From assembly GCA_028278325.1 (NCBI GenBank), contig JANQEO010000467.1, positions 1 to 46,804 on the forward strand: 46,804 bases of DNA, read 5' to 3'. Shown here in pieces: positions 20,452 to 27,563 of this stretch (its first letter is position 1; every line of letters begins with the position of its first letter). Both the position numbers and the translations under genes were made by a program. This DNA comes from Candidatus Binatia bacterium (GTDB lineage: Bacteria; Desulfobacterota; Binatia; UBA1149; JAJCZL01). The notes under the pieces are model-generated. The model was not told the DNA's origin, ran no database searches, and saw only the letters and a list, made by a program, of their open reading frames with translations.

Positions 20452-22248
20452 TCAACCGTCGAGACTCAGAGCATCGCCCAGACCTGCCAACGATCCATCC
20501 ACATCGCCAGGGTCGAGCCACAGGATTCGGGCGCCCGGCTCGGGGGGCCTGGTCCTGACCCATGTGGCCAGGATGCTGTTGGCATCCGCCTCCGCCACCG
20601 TCTCGGGCTTGCCGGCCTCGCTCTGAGACAGCCGGCGGCGAACGAAGGAGCGCAGCTCGTCGACGTCCGGCGGCGTACGAACGATCGTAGAGCCGGCAAA
20701 ACGTCCGTCGATCACCAGAGCCGCGAACTTCGAGTGACCGACACTGGGAACGACAGCTACATAGCAATGACTGCTCGCCACCCATCCGAGCTGCTTGTCG
20801 AGACGGCCGAGGCGGTGAAGAGCCGACGGGATCTTGGTCGAGGTGTCGCGGGCGCGTATCTCATCCTGGAGCGCATCGAATCCCCTGGACACCGCATCGC
20901 GTAGCTCGCCTGCTCGGCGCAAGCATCCTTCGTCGACCGCACTCTCATCTCGGCGGCGGCGCCGCGATCCGGCGCGCGCCCGCGGGCCTATCGCCGGTTC
21001 ACCCAGCGGGATGTCGAACACAGCGGAGAGATAGCGTGCGGATTCTTCGGCAAGGGCACGGTTGCGCACCGGACCCAGGTAGAGGGAACCGTCGGCCAGC
21101 AGCCTCGAAGCGGCGCAGATCTGGGCCCGCGAACGCTCACAGACGAGTTTCACGAAGAAGGTGCGGGGCAGATGTTTGCCGCCCCGGTTGGTCGAAGGGT
21201 CATAGTCCCGAATCTGCCTGGATTCCTCCAGGAAGGCTTCGAGCTCCGAGGGGGCCTGCACGAAATCGATCCCGTGCACCTCGGATACCATCTTGATGTC
21301 GCGGGCGCTTGCATGCGTCGTAACCGAGAACAGCTCGACGAGCTTGGCGCGCAGGTCGGCAGCCCGGCCTACGTAGAGAGCATCGCCCTGCTCGTCGGAG
21401 AGACGGTAGACTCCGGCGGCGGCGGGGAGCGCTTCCAGCGCCGCCTGGGCCACATTGAGAACGAACCTCCGTCGCGCGACGGGCTCACCCTCGGCGAGCA
21501 CACCGTCAATGCTGGTCGCACCCCGCTCCTTGGCTATATCGAGCAGGCGTTGCAGCACCTGTGCCGTGAGCCGTGCATCCGCCATCGCGCGGTGCCTGGC
21601 TTCCATGTCCAAACCGAAATGAACCGCCAGGGCATCGAGGGACGTCCTCTCCAGGTCGGGGATCATCTCGTTGGCTATGTCGATCGTGCACAGAGTCGGA
21701 CATCCCAACGGCCCTCCCAAAAGACGGGAACTCTCACGGTTGAGTAGGATGGAATCGAAGGAGGCGTTGTGAGCTACCAGAACCGACCCCTTGGCGAAGT
21801 CGCGGAACTTTCCGATCACCTCTTCGATGCGGGGTGCATCGGCAACCAGCGAGTCGTTGATGCCGGTCAGTTTCGAAACGTAAGGGGGGATGGCTCGCCC
21901 CGGGTTCACGAGCTGCTCGAAGGCTTCGACCTCGGCTCCACCGATGACCTTCACCGCACCGATCTCGGTGATACCGCCCTCGTCGATGCGATTACCCGTC
22001 GCCTCGAGGTCCACGACGACGAATGGCACCGAGTCCAGCGGTTGCGAGAAGAGGTGGTCGTCTACTGCCCGCCACCGGCGCCGCTCAGAGTCGAACTCGA
22101 AGCGTGGATCCTCGGACAGGAGCCTCTCGAGAAACAGGGCGCCGAATTCATTGTCGCGGCCGCGTCCGTCGAAGAGCAGGTCGAGCAACTCTTGGGAGCC
22201 GGCCCCGTCCGGGCGACCACTGAGATATGTGTGGAGTTCGTGCCTCAA
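20452..22248 (-). CDS. DEDDh exonuclease fused to a GIY-YIG (UvrC-like) nuclease domain
   Basis: 598 residues. A ~70-residue N-terminal extension precedes a DnaQ-type 3'-5' exonuclease: Asp80 and Glu82 in DLEATG, Asp165 in HNASFD, and His219/Asp224 in HRAMAD. After a linker a GIY-YIG domain starts at GVYRL (279-283) with LYVGRA (291-296) and a later Glu in ELEAFLEES, followed by a UvrC-like C-terminal region. Such epsilon/UvrC hybrids occur widely and resemble Cho; a role in trimming or nicking DNA during repair is likely but unproven. It is the middle of a leftward run, with the ferredoxin-like gene ending 11 bases away. Confidence 0.87.
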   Translation of the reverse strand: MRHELHTYLSGRPDGAGSQELLDLLFDGRGRDNEFGALFLERLLSEDPRFEFDSERRRWRAVDDHLFSQPLDSVPFVVVDLEATGNRIDEGGITEIGAVKVIGGAEVEAFEQLVNPGRAIPPYVSKLTGINDSLVADAPRIEEVIGKFRDFAKGSVLVAHNASFDSILLNRESSRLLGGPLGCPTLCTIDIANEMIPDLERTSLDALAVHFGLDMEARHRAMADARLTAQVLQRLLDIAKERGATSIDGVLAEGEPVARRRFVLNVAQAALEALPAAAGVYRLSDEQGDALYVGRAADLRAKLVELFSVTTHASARDIKMVSEVHGIDFVQAPSELEAFLEESRQIRDYDPSTNRGGKHLPRTFFVKLVCERSRAQICAASRLLADGSLYLGPVRNRALAEESARYLSAVFDIPLGEPAIGPRARAGSRRRRRDESAVDEGCLRRAGELRDAVSRGFDALQDEIRARDTSTKIPSALHRLGRLDKQLGWVASSHCYVAVVPSVGHSKFAALVIDGRFAGSTIVRTPPDVDELRSFVRRRLSQSEAGKPETVAEADANSILATWVRTRPPEPGARILWLDPGDVDGSLAGLGDALSLDG

Positions 22249-22259
22249 TCGACGACGGC

Positions 22260-23057
22260 TTAGCCGAACATCGACTTCTTGGGAACCTCCGTCAGGCGAT
22301 CGACGATGTCGGACACATCGTCGGAAGCCTCATCGAGAATACGCCCGGTGTTCGTTTCGAAGCGTCGCTTCTCGGTCGACAGAAGGTCGTCGTGCCGGTC
22401 GATCTCCGCGTTCATTTCCTGGGCGTATTTCTCCAGGCGCTGGCCGACGGAGATATACATGCGTTGTGAAGGGCTGAACGACTCCTGGCAGGTCGGACAA
22501 CGTAACACCGTACCCGGTGTCAGAAAGCGATAAGCGACCCCGTAGGTGGCTCCACAAGTCCTGCAGGGTACGGGAACCTCGAAGTCTTCTATGGACGCCA
22601 CCGAAGGTGCGGCCTGTGCGACCGGCGCGCTCGCCGGAGGCGGTGGCGACGGGGAAGCTGCCGCGGGAGCGGCGGGTGCGTCCTGCGCAGGCGCTGCAGG
22701 AGCAGGAGCAGCGTCACCGCCTGCACCCTCCTTGAAGCGCGATGGGAAGTCGTCACCGAACTGCGCGTCGGGATGCAGTTCCTTGGCACGCTGTAACAAC
22801 ACTTCTTCGCTCTCGGGCCGGTCGGGATCGGGGATGCAGCAGTCGACGGGACATACGGCCGCACACGCTTCCTGGTCGAAGAAGCCTACACACTCGGTAC
22901 ATTTCTCGGGGACTATGTAGAAGAAATCGTCGGACAGGGCGCCGTGCATGGCATCCTGCCACTGGTATTCCACGCCGCCCTGATAGATCGCCGTGTTGGG
23001 GCATTCGGGCTCGCAGGCGCCACAGTTGATGCATTCCTCGGTGATTACGGTTGCCAT
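22260..23057 (-). CDS. YfhL-type 2[4Fe-4S] ferredoxin fused to a double-CxxC zinc ribbon and helical tail
   Basis: 265 residues from the ATG at 23057 (GGGAG upstream). Residues 1-80 are a bacterial ferredoxin: Cys9, 12, 15 and 19 (CxxCxxCxxxCP), then Cys53, 56, 65 and 69 with an insertion between them, as in YfhL-type proteins. A 40-residue Ala/Pro linker (~112-152) leads to a CxxC pair (165/168) and another (187/190) forming a probable zinc ribbon, then a charged helical segment (~205-258) that looks coiled-coil. Standalone YfhL ferredoxins end near residue 85, so two thirds of this protein is extra. Electron transfer plus a nucleic-acid or protein-binding tail is inferred. Confidence 0.8.
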   Translation of the reverse strand: MATVITEECINCGACEPECPNTAIYQGGVEYQWQDAMHGALSDDFFYIVPEKCTECVGFFDQEACAAVCPVDCCIPDPDRPESEEVLLQRAKELHPDAQFGDDFPSRFKEGAGGDAAPAPAAPAQDAPAAPAAASPSPPPPASAPVAQAAPSVASIEDFEVPVPCRTCGATYGVAYRFLTPGTVLRCPTCQESFSPSQRMYISVGQRLEKYAQEMNAEIDRHDDLLSTEKRRFETNTGRILDEASDDVSDIVDRLTEVPKKSMFG

Positions 23058-23153
23058 GTTCGTCTCCCGCGACTGGCCGAGTCGACCAAGAAAAAACCTT
23101 ATCAGTAGCAACCATCTTGACGCAATCCGACGCCTGGCGTAGCTGTCTCGGCC

Positions 23154-24320
23154 GTGTCCTCACCCGCCGACTGCTCCATCGTCGGTCTCGGGCTGACCCC
23201 CCAAGGGAAGGTCTTCGATCGCAGCTACATCGGGTTCGCCGTGCAAGCGACCAAACTCGCCCTCGAAGACGCCGGCCTCGACAAGAGCGACCTCGACGGA
23301 CTGATCGTCAACCCGGGACTCAGTTGGGCCAACGCCACCATGGCATCCAACACCTTGCAGAACGCTCTCGGCCTCGAGGACCTGGGGTTGTCCGTTTCCA
23401 TGGGATCGGGAGGTGCAACAGCCGGCTCCATGGTCCAGCAGGCGGTGGAAGCCATCCGCGCGGGCTTGGCTACAACCGTCGCCTGCGTGTTCTCGGATGC
23501 TCCCTTGAAGCCTCCACGAAAGACCGGGCGCGGGACCGGCGGCTCCGCCAAACCCTACGCGGGGGCCCGCGGTTGGGATGCCGCCTTCGGTTATTTCGGG
23601 GTCAACGCTCAGTACGCCATGGTCGCACAGCGTCACATGCACGTGTACGGCACGACCCAAGATCAACTCGGAATGGTGGCCGTCAACCAACGGCAGTGGG
23701 CTGCCGACAATCCCGCCGCGCAGATGAAGGATACGCCTCTGACCATGGCCGACTATCATCAGTCGCGCTGGGTGGCCGAGCCCTTCCACGTCCTCGACTG
23801 CTGTCTGGTTTCGAACGGCGGCGCCTGTGTGATCGTCAGCTCGACTCAGCGAGCAGCCGATCTTCGCCAGACCCCGGTGGAAATCCTGGGGTTCGGGCAG
23901 GGGCATCCCGGCGGAGATCCGGTCGAAACGCTTTGCAGCGGCGCACCCCGCGCCGCTCGCACCGCGTTTTCGATGGCGGGTCTGACTCTCGGCGACGTCG
24001 ACATAGCCGAACTCTACGACTGCTACACCTTCACCGTGCTCATCACCTTGGAAGACTACGGCTTCTGCGCGAAAGGAGAAGGCGGGCCCTTCGTGCAGTC
24101 GGGTGCGACCGCTCGTGGCGGATCCTTGCCGGTCAACACGGGGGGAGGACAACTATCGAGCTTCTACATGTGGGGCATGACTCCCATCGTCGAAGCGGTC
24201 ACGCAGCTTCGCGGCCATGGGGGCGCGCGTCAGGTCGATGACGCCCGCGTCGCCCTCGTCTCCGGTAACGGTGGAGTACTGGCTACCCACTCCTGCCTGC
24301 TCCTCGGCGGCGGATCATGA
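23154..24320 (+). CDS. Thiolase-fold protein (SCP-x/Ltp-like) without the usual nucleophilic Cys
   Basis: 388 residues, GTG start. It follows the lipid-transfer thiolase pattern: ALEDAGLDKSDLDGLIV, GSGGATAGSMVQQAVEAIRAG at ~84-104, IAELYDCYTFTVLITLEDYG, FCAKGEGGPFV and LPVNTGGGQ. In degradative thiolases the first block has Cys before SG; here it is Met-Gly-Ser, and the GHP His near the end is also missing (FYMWGM). Such non-canonical thiolases with a DUF35 partner act as aldolases or acyl-CoA side-chain-cleaving enzymes in steroid degradation (Ltp2/ChsH2). Substrate here is unknown. The stop overlaps the DUF35 start (ATGA). Confidence 0.83.
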   Translation: MSSPADCSIVGLGLTPQGKVFDRSYIGFAVQATKLALEDAGLDKSDLDGLIVNPGLSWANATMASNTLQNALGLEDLGLSVSMGSGGATAGSMVQQAVEAIRAGLATTVACVFSDAPLKPPRKTGRGTGGSAKPYAGARGWDAAFGYFGVNAQYAMVAQRHMHVYGTTQDQLGMVAVNQRQWAADNPAAQMKDTPLTMADYHQSRWVAEPFHVLDCCLVSNGGACVIVSSTQRAADLRQTPVEILGFGQGHPGGDPVETLCSGAPRAARTAFSMAGLTLGDVDIAELYDCYTFTVLITLEDYGFCAKGEGGPFVQSGATARGGSLPVNTGGGQLSSFYMWGMTPIVEAVTQLRGHGGARQVDDARVALVSGNGGVLATHSCLLLGGGS

Positions 24321-24721
24321 ACAAGCCGTTGCCGAGGATCACCGAACGCATGAAGCCGTTCTGGGATGCCGCAGCGCAGGGCCGGCTCTTGGTGCAGCAG
24401 TGCACGGGCTGCGGCGCATGCCACTTTCCGGCCAGGGACAGCTGCCCTGTTTGCCTGGGCACGGACATGGACTGGTCTGACGCAACGGGCCACGCGACCC
24501 TCTTCTCCTTCACCGTCATGCATCACGTCTACGACCCGTCCTTCGCCGACGAGGTGCCCTACGCGGTAGCGGCCGTCAAACTCGATGAAGGTCCGTTGAT
24601 CATATCCAACGTCGTCGATTGCCCCCCGACGGAGTTGACCATCGGCATGCCGCTCGAGGTCGTGTTCGACGAGATAGACGAGGGCCTGTTCCTGCCCCGT
24701 TTCAGACGTTCCGCCACGTGA
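24317..24721 (+). CDS. DUF35 (zinc-ribbon plus OB-fold) acyl-CoA-associated protein
   Basis: 134 residues, ATG overlapping the thiolase stop by 4 bases. An N-terminal helix (PFWDAAAQGRLLVQQCTGCG) leads into a zinc ribbon with Cys pairs CTGCG and CPVC, then an OB-fold (ATLFSFTVMHHVYDPSF to GMPLEVVFDEID). DUF35 proteins form heterocomplexes with thiolase-fold partners and are thought to bind the CoA ester. The overlapping gene pair strongly suggests one obligate complex with the upstream thiolase. Confidence 0.9.
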   Translation: MNKPLPRITERMKPFWDAAAQGRLLVQQCTGCGACHFPARDSCPVCLGTDMDWSDATGHATLFSFTVMHHVYDPSFADEVPYAVAAVKLDEGPLIISNVVDCPPTELTIGMPLEVVFDEIDEGLFLPRFRRSAT

Positions 24722-24724
24722 ATC

Positions 24725-24740
24725 GCACCGCCCCCGGTGC
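24725..24740 (+). terminator. Short GC hairpin after the thiolase/DUF35 pair
   Basis: GCACCG (24725-24730) and CGGTGC (24735-24740) form a perfect 6-bp stem with a CCCC loop, 3 bases after the DUF35 stop. No T-run follows, so it may be a weak or Rho-assisted stop. Confidence 0.3.
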
Positions 24741-24756
24741 GTCTCAAGATTGTGCC

Positions 24757-24785
24757 TTGTTACACCCCGTCAACCTGGCTAGAGT
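24757..24785 (+). promoter_or_regulatory. Possible promoter of the vWA-ExbBD operon
   Basis: TTGTTA (24757-24762), 17 bases, then TAGAGT (24780-24785); each hexamer matches the sigma-70 consensus at 4 of 6 positions. Transcription would begin near 24792, only ~3 bases before the TTG start at 24795, which also has no ribosome-binding site, so a nearly leaderless message is implied if the promoter is real. Confidence 0.35.
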
Positions 24786-24794
24786 CCTAACGCA

Positions 24795-25901
24795 TTGATT
24801 CTTAAGCGATTTCTTCAGGGACTCAGCGAACGTGTAGGCCTCAAGGAGCGCCTCGAGGGCTACACCATCTCCGCCGTCTTCCACATCGTGCTGTTGTTCG
24901 TGCTCGCGACCATCACGGTATCGGCCGGTAGCGACACTTTCGGCTTTCACCTCCGTTCGAAGGGCGCGGAGGTAAGGCTGGCTTTCCGCGAAGAGAACAT
25001 CAGCGATGCTCAACTCGAGGATCTGATCGAGGAGCCGGACGTCAAGCCCTTGCCTGTCGAGCGTCTCAAGATGCGACGGATGGAGCTGCCGGAGCTCGCC
25101 AGCTTCTCGAGCCCGCGTCCCAGCTCGGAGAGACTCGCCAAGATAAACACGCGCTTCTCCCCGGCATCGAACCTCGGCGACCTCTCGACTCAGTTCGGCA
25201 GCTTCATCATCGGCCTGAGGAAGAGCGGACTCGACATCGCCCTCGTCATCGACGCCACCGCGAGCATGCAGCACGTGATCGATGACATCAAAGGAAAGGC
25301 TCTGTCTCTGGTCGGCAACATTCAAGAGTTAGTGCCGGTGGCCCGGGTCGGAGTCGTCGCGTTCCGGGACAGAGGAGAAGAATTCGTCGTCAAATGGACC
25401 GATCTTAGTTTTCACGCAACCAAGATCGAGACTTTCATCAGGAACCTCGAAGCCGATGGCGGCGGGGACTACGAGGAGGGCGTTCGCCAAGGATTGGAAG
25501 CCGCCATGGACGAGCTCAGTTGGCGCAAACGCTCCAAGCGCGTGATCATCATCGTCGGCAGCTCCCCGCCCCACAAAGAGGACATACCCGCGCTGGAAGC
25601 TCTCGCGAAGGAGTTCCGCGACACCAACGGCGTGATCAGCGCCATCGACGTGACCCAGCGCATGCACGAAGAGTACGAGCGCGATTTTCACATTCATCGC
25701 TACGGCAAACCGCCGGACGAATACACGCCTCTACCCGCCTTCTACCTGGACGTTCGCAAGAACTTCCGGCTGATCGCCGACAACGGCGGAGGTGAGCTGG
25801 CGAGCCTAGGAACCGACGCCCAACTGACGGAGCAGATCTTGTTCTTCGCCTTCGGCTCCAAGTGGCAAAAAGAAGTGGCGAGATACAGTTCTTCCAAATG
25901 A
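24795..25901 (+). CDS. Membrane-anchored vWA protein with a TonB-like SxxxH helix
   Basis: 368 residues, TTG start, no clear ribosome-binding site. A short basic N-terminus precedes one transmembrane helix (~24-43, TISAVFHIVLLFVLATITVS) containing Ser26-x3-His30, the SxxxH motif by which TonB contacts ExbB/ExbD. A ~100-residue charged/proline stretch leads to a von Willebrand A domain (~145-290) with DxTxS (Asp153, Thr155, Ser157) and DGGGDYEEG (221-229). The third metal-site motif, usually GDAPPH, is GSSPPH (255-260), so metal binding may be weakened. The C-terminal ~75 residues are outside the fold. Predicted topology is N-in, domain periplasmic. A TonB-like energised transducer is inferred from the motif and operon. 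Confidence 0.82.
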   Translation: MILKRFLQGLSERVGLKERLEGYTISAVFHIVLLFVLATITVSAGSDTFGFHLRSKGAEVRLAFREENISDAQLEDLIEEPDVKPLPVERLKMRRMELPELASFSSPRPSSERLAKINTRFSPASNLGDLSTQFGSFIIGLRKSGLDIALVIDATASMQHVIDDIKGKALSLVGNIQELVPVARVGVVAFRDRGEEFVVKWTDLSFHATKIETFIRNLEADGGGDYEEGVRQGLEAAMDELSWRKRSKRVIIIVGSSPPHKEDIPALEALAKEFRDTNGVISAIDVTQRMHEEYERDFHIHRYGKPPDEYTPLPAFYLDVRKNFRLIADNGGGELASLGTDAQLTEQILFFAFGSKWQKEVARYSSSK

Positions 25902-25910
25902 GTACCGATA

Positions 25911-25916
25911 AAGGAG
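25911..25916 (+). promoter_or_regulatory. Strong ribosome-binding site choosing the ExbB start
   Basis: AAGGAG sits 8 bases before the ATG at 25925. A second in-frame ATG at 25898 overlaps the vWA stop (ATGA) but has no Shine-Dalgarno sequence, so 25925 is preferred and the channel subunit may be made in excess of the vWA protein. Confidence 0.6.
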
Positions 25917-25924
25917 CTTCCCGA

Positions 25925-26674
25925 ATGACGCGGTCATTGAATTCCGATCTGTCAGTCCGACTACTGCTTGTGCTGTCTCCTATGTTCTTGGCGACTGATG
26001 CGTTCGCCCAGGCGGCGGAAGGAGCACAGGGCGGGGCCCTCAACTACAGCCTCATCGACCTGATCAAGTTCGGCGGCTGGGTCGGCTACCTGATCATCCT
26101 GATGTCCGTCGTCGCGATGGCACTAGTGGTCGAGTACGCGCTGTCGATCAGATCCAAGACCATCAGCCCCGAGGAAGACCTCAACGAGCTCCGAGGACTT
26201 CTCGAGAGCCGCGACTACGACAAGATCACCGCAAAACTCAACGGCACCAACGCCTCTTTCCTGGCCACAGTGGTCGCTTCCGGTGTGAAGGAAAGATCGC
26301 GGGGCTACGACGCGATGGTCAAGGCTATGGAGGATTCGGCCGACAGCCTGACCGGCGGCCTGCTGCGCAAGATCGAGCACCTCAACATCATCGCCAACAT
26401 CGCCCCGATGCTCGGGCTCCTCGGCACCGTCATGGGGATGGTTCAATCGTTCAACCAGATCTCCGTAGCTGTAGGCGGGGTGGATCCCCGCCGCCTGGCC
26501 GGAGGCATCTTCGAAGCTCTGATGACCACCGTCATGGGCCTGATCGTCGGGATCCCGTCGCTGTATGCGTTCGGGATCTTCCGCAATCGCGTCGATGCCG
26601 TCGCGGCCGAGGCCGCAGCCAATGCCGCCGACCTAGTCGAGCCGCTCAAGCACTCGTCGGAGGCCGGTGGGTGA
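25925..26674 (+). CDS. MotA/TolQ/ExbB proton channel protein with signal peptide
   Basis: 249 residues from the ATG at 25925. An N-terminal hydrophobic leader (SVRLLLVLSPMFLATDAFAQ, ~10-29) looks like a cleavable signal, as in many ExbB proteins with periplasmic N-termini. Three helices follow at ~47-70, ~155-175 and ~198-222; the middle one has IANIAPMLGLLGTVMGMVQSF, the ExbB/TolQ family signature, and the last contains ALMTTVMGLIVGIPSLYAF. ExbB pentamers surround ExbD helices and use proton flow to move a transducer. It is encoded directly after the vWA gene and overlaps the first ExbD gene by 4 bases (GTGA). Confidence 0.92.
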   Translation: MTRSLNSDLSVRLLLVLSPMFLATDAFAQAAEGAQGGALNYSLIDLIKFGGWVGYLIILMSVVAMALVVEYALSIRSKTISPEEDLNELRGLLESRDYDKITAKLNGTNASFLATVVASGVKERSRGYDAMVKAMEDSADSLTGGLLRKIEHLNIIANIAPMLGLLGTVMGMVQSFNQISVAVGGVDPRRLAGGIFEALMTTVMGLIVGIPSLYAFGIFRNRVDAVAAEAAANAADLVEPLKHSSEAGG

Positions 26675-27102
26675 GACTCCCCCACTCACATCGAGCCAGG
26701 TCGGTGTCTTTCAGGGCCACGCCGCTGATCGACATGGCCTTCCTGCTGATCACGTTTTTCATAATGTCGATCCGCTTCGGTCAGGCGGGCGAGGAACAGG
26801 TCAAGCTGCCCAACGCCGATCAAGCCAAGGACGTCACCGACGAGCGCGTGGAGTTGGTGACCGTCAACATCACGGGTGACGGTCTCTATCTGGTCTCCGG
26901 TGTCCACAAGTCCGGCGGAGAGCTGTTCAAGTACTTGCAGGCCCGCAAGACGGAGACCCGCAAAGAAATGGAGGTCGTCATTCGCGGTGACCGAAAGACC
27001 GAGTTCGGCTCCGTGCAGCGGGCCATGCGACTGACGGCGGAGGCCGGCATCACCAACGTCAGCCTCGCCGCCCTGCAAGCGGGCGACGACGAGGAACCTT
27101 GA
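26671..27102 (+). CDS. ExbD/TolR family protein, first copy
   Basis: 143 residues, GTG overlapping the ExbB stop by 4 bases. One N-terminal helix reads ATPLIDMAFLLITFFIMSI (16-34) with Asp21 at the site of the protonatable ExbD Asp25, so it should couple to the proton gradient. The periplasmic part ends with EMEVVIRGDRKTEFGSVQRA, the usual ExbD/TolR dimer fold. The following ExbD gene starts on the last base of this stop (TGATG). Confidence 0.93.
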   Translation: MRLPHSHRARSVSFRATPLIDMAFLLITFFIMSIRFGQAGEEQVKLPNADQAKDVTDERVELVTVNITGDGLYLVSGVHKSGGELFKYLQARKTETRKEMEVVIRGDRKTEFGSVQRAMRLTAEAGITNVSLAALQAGDDEEP

Positions 27103-27563
27103 TGCGCTGTCCGGGTCGCTCACGGGCCGCGACGTCGGCCAAAGAACTGCAGATGGGACCCTTGATCGACTGCGTGTTCCTTCTGCTCACCTATTTCCTG
27201 TTCACGATCTCATTGTCGACCATCGAAGGTCTGTTGCCCTCGGAACTGGCACTCGGGAGTGAACAGCAGCAGCGCACTCTCGACATGAAGTCGGAAGAAG
27301 ACGAGGTCGTCGTTAGAGTCGTGAGTACCGGCGGAGGTGCACAGTACTTCGTCGACGATTGGCCGGTCGGAGACTTCGCCGCCGTCGCCGATCACTTGGC
27401 CGGGGTCCGCAAGGGAACTCTCGTTGTCATCGATGCCGGGACCAACGTGGCATACGAACACGTGGTCAGACTCTACAACCAGTGCCTGCGCACGGGCATA
27501 GACCGCGTGGTGTTTCCAGTGACCGGCGCTACCGGCGTAACAGGGGAAGCGCCACGTTCGTGA
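27102..27563 (+). CDS. ExbD/TolR family protein, second copy
   Basis: 153 residues from the ATG at 27102, which shares a base with the previous stop. The helix GPLIDCVFLLLTYFLFTI (19-36) keeps the key Asp at 23. The periplasmic part (VVIDAGTNVAYEHVVRLYNQCLRTGI) is ExbD-like but diverges from the first copy, notably in a GLLPSELALGSEQQQRTLD segment after the helix. Two different ExbD subunits with one ExbB imply a heteromeric stator, as in AglRQS of Myxococcus. Confidence 0.9.
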   Translation: MRCPGRSRAATSAKELQMGPLIDCVFLLLTYFLFTISLSTIEGLLPSELALGSEQQQRTLDMKSEEDEVVVRVVSTGGGAQYFVDDWPVGDFAAVADHLAGVRKGTLVVIDAGTNVAYEHVVRLYNQCLRTGIDRVVFPVTGATGVTGEAPRS

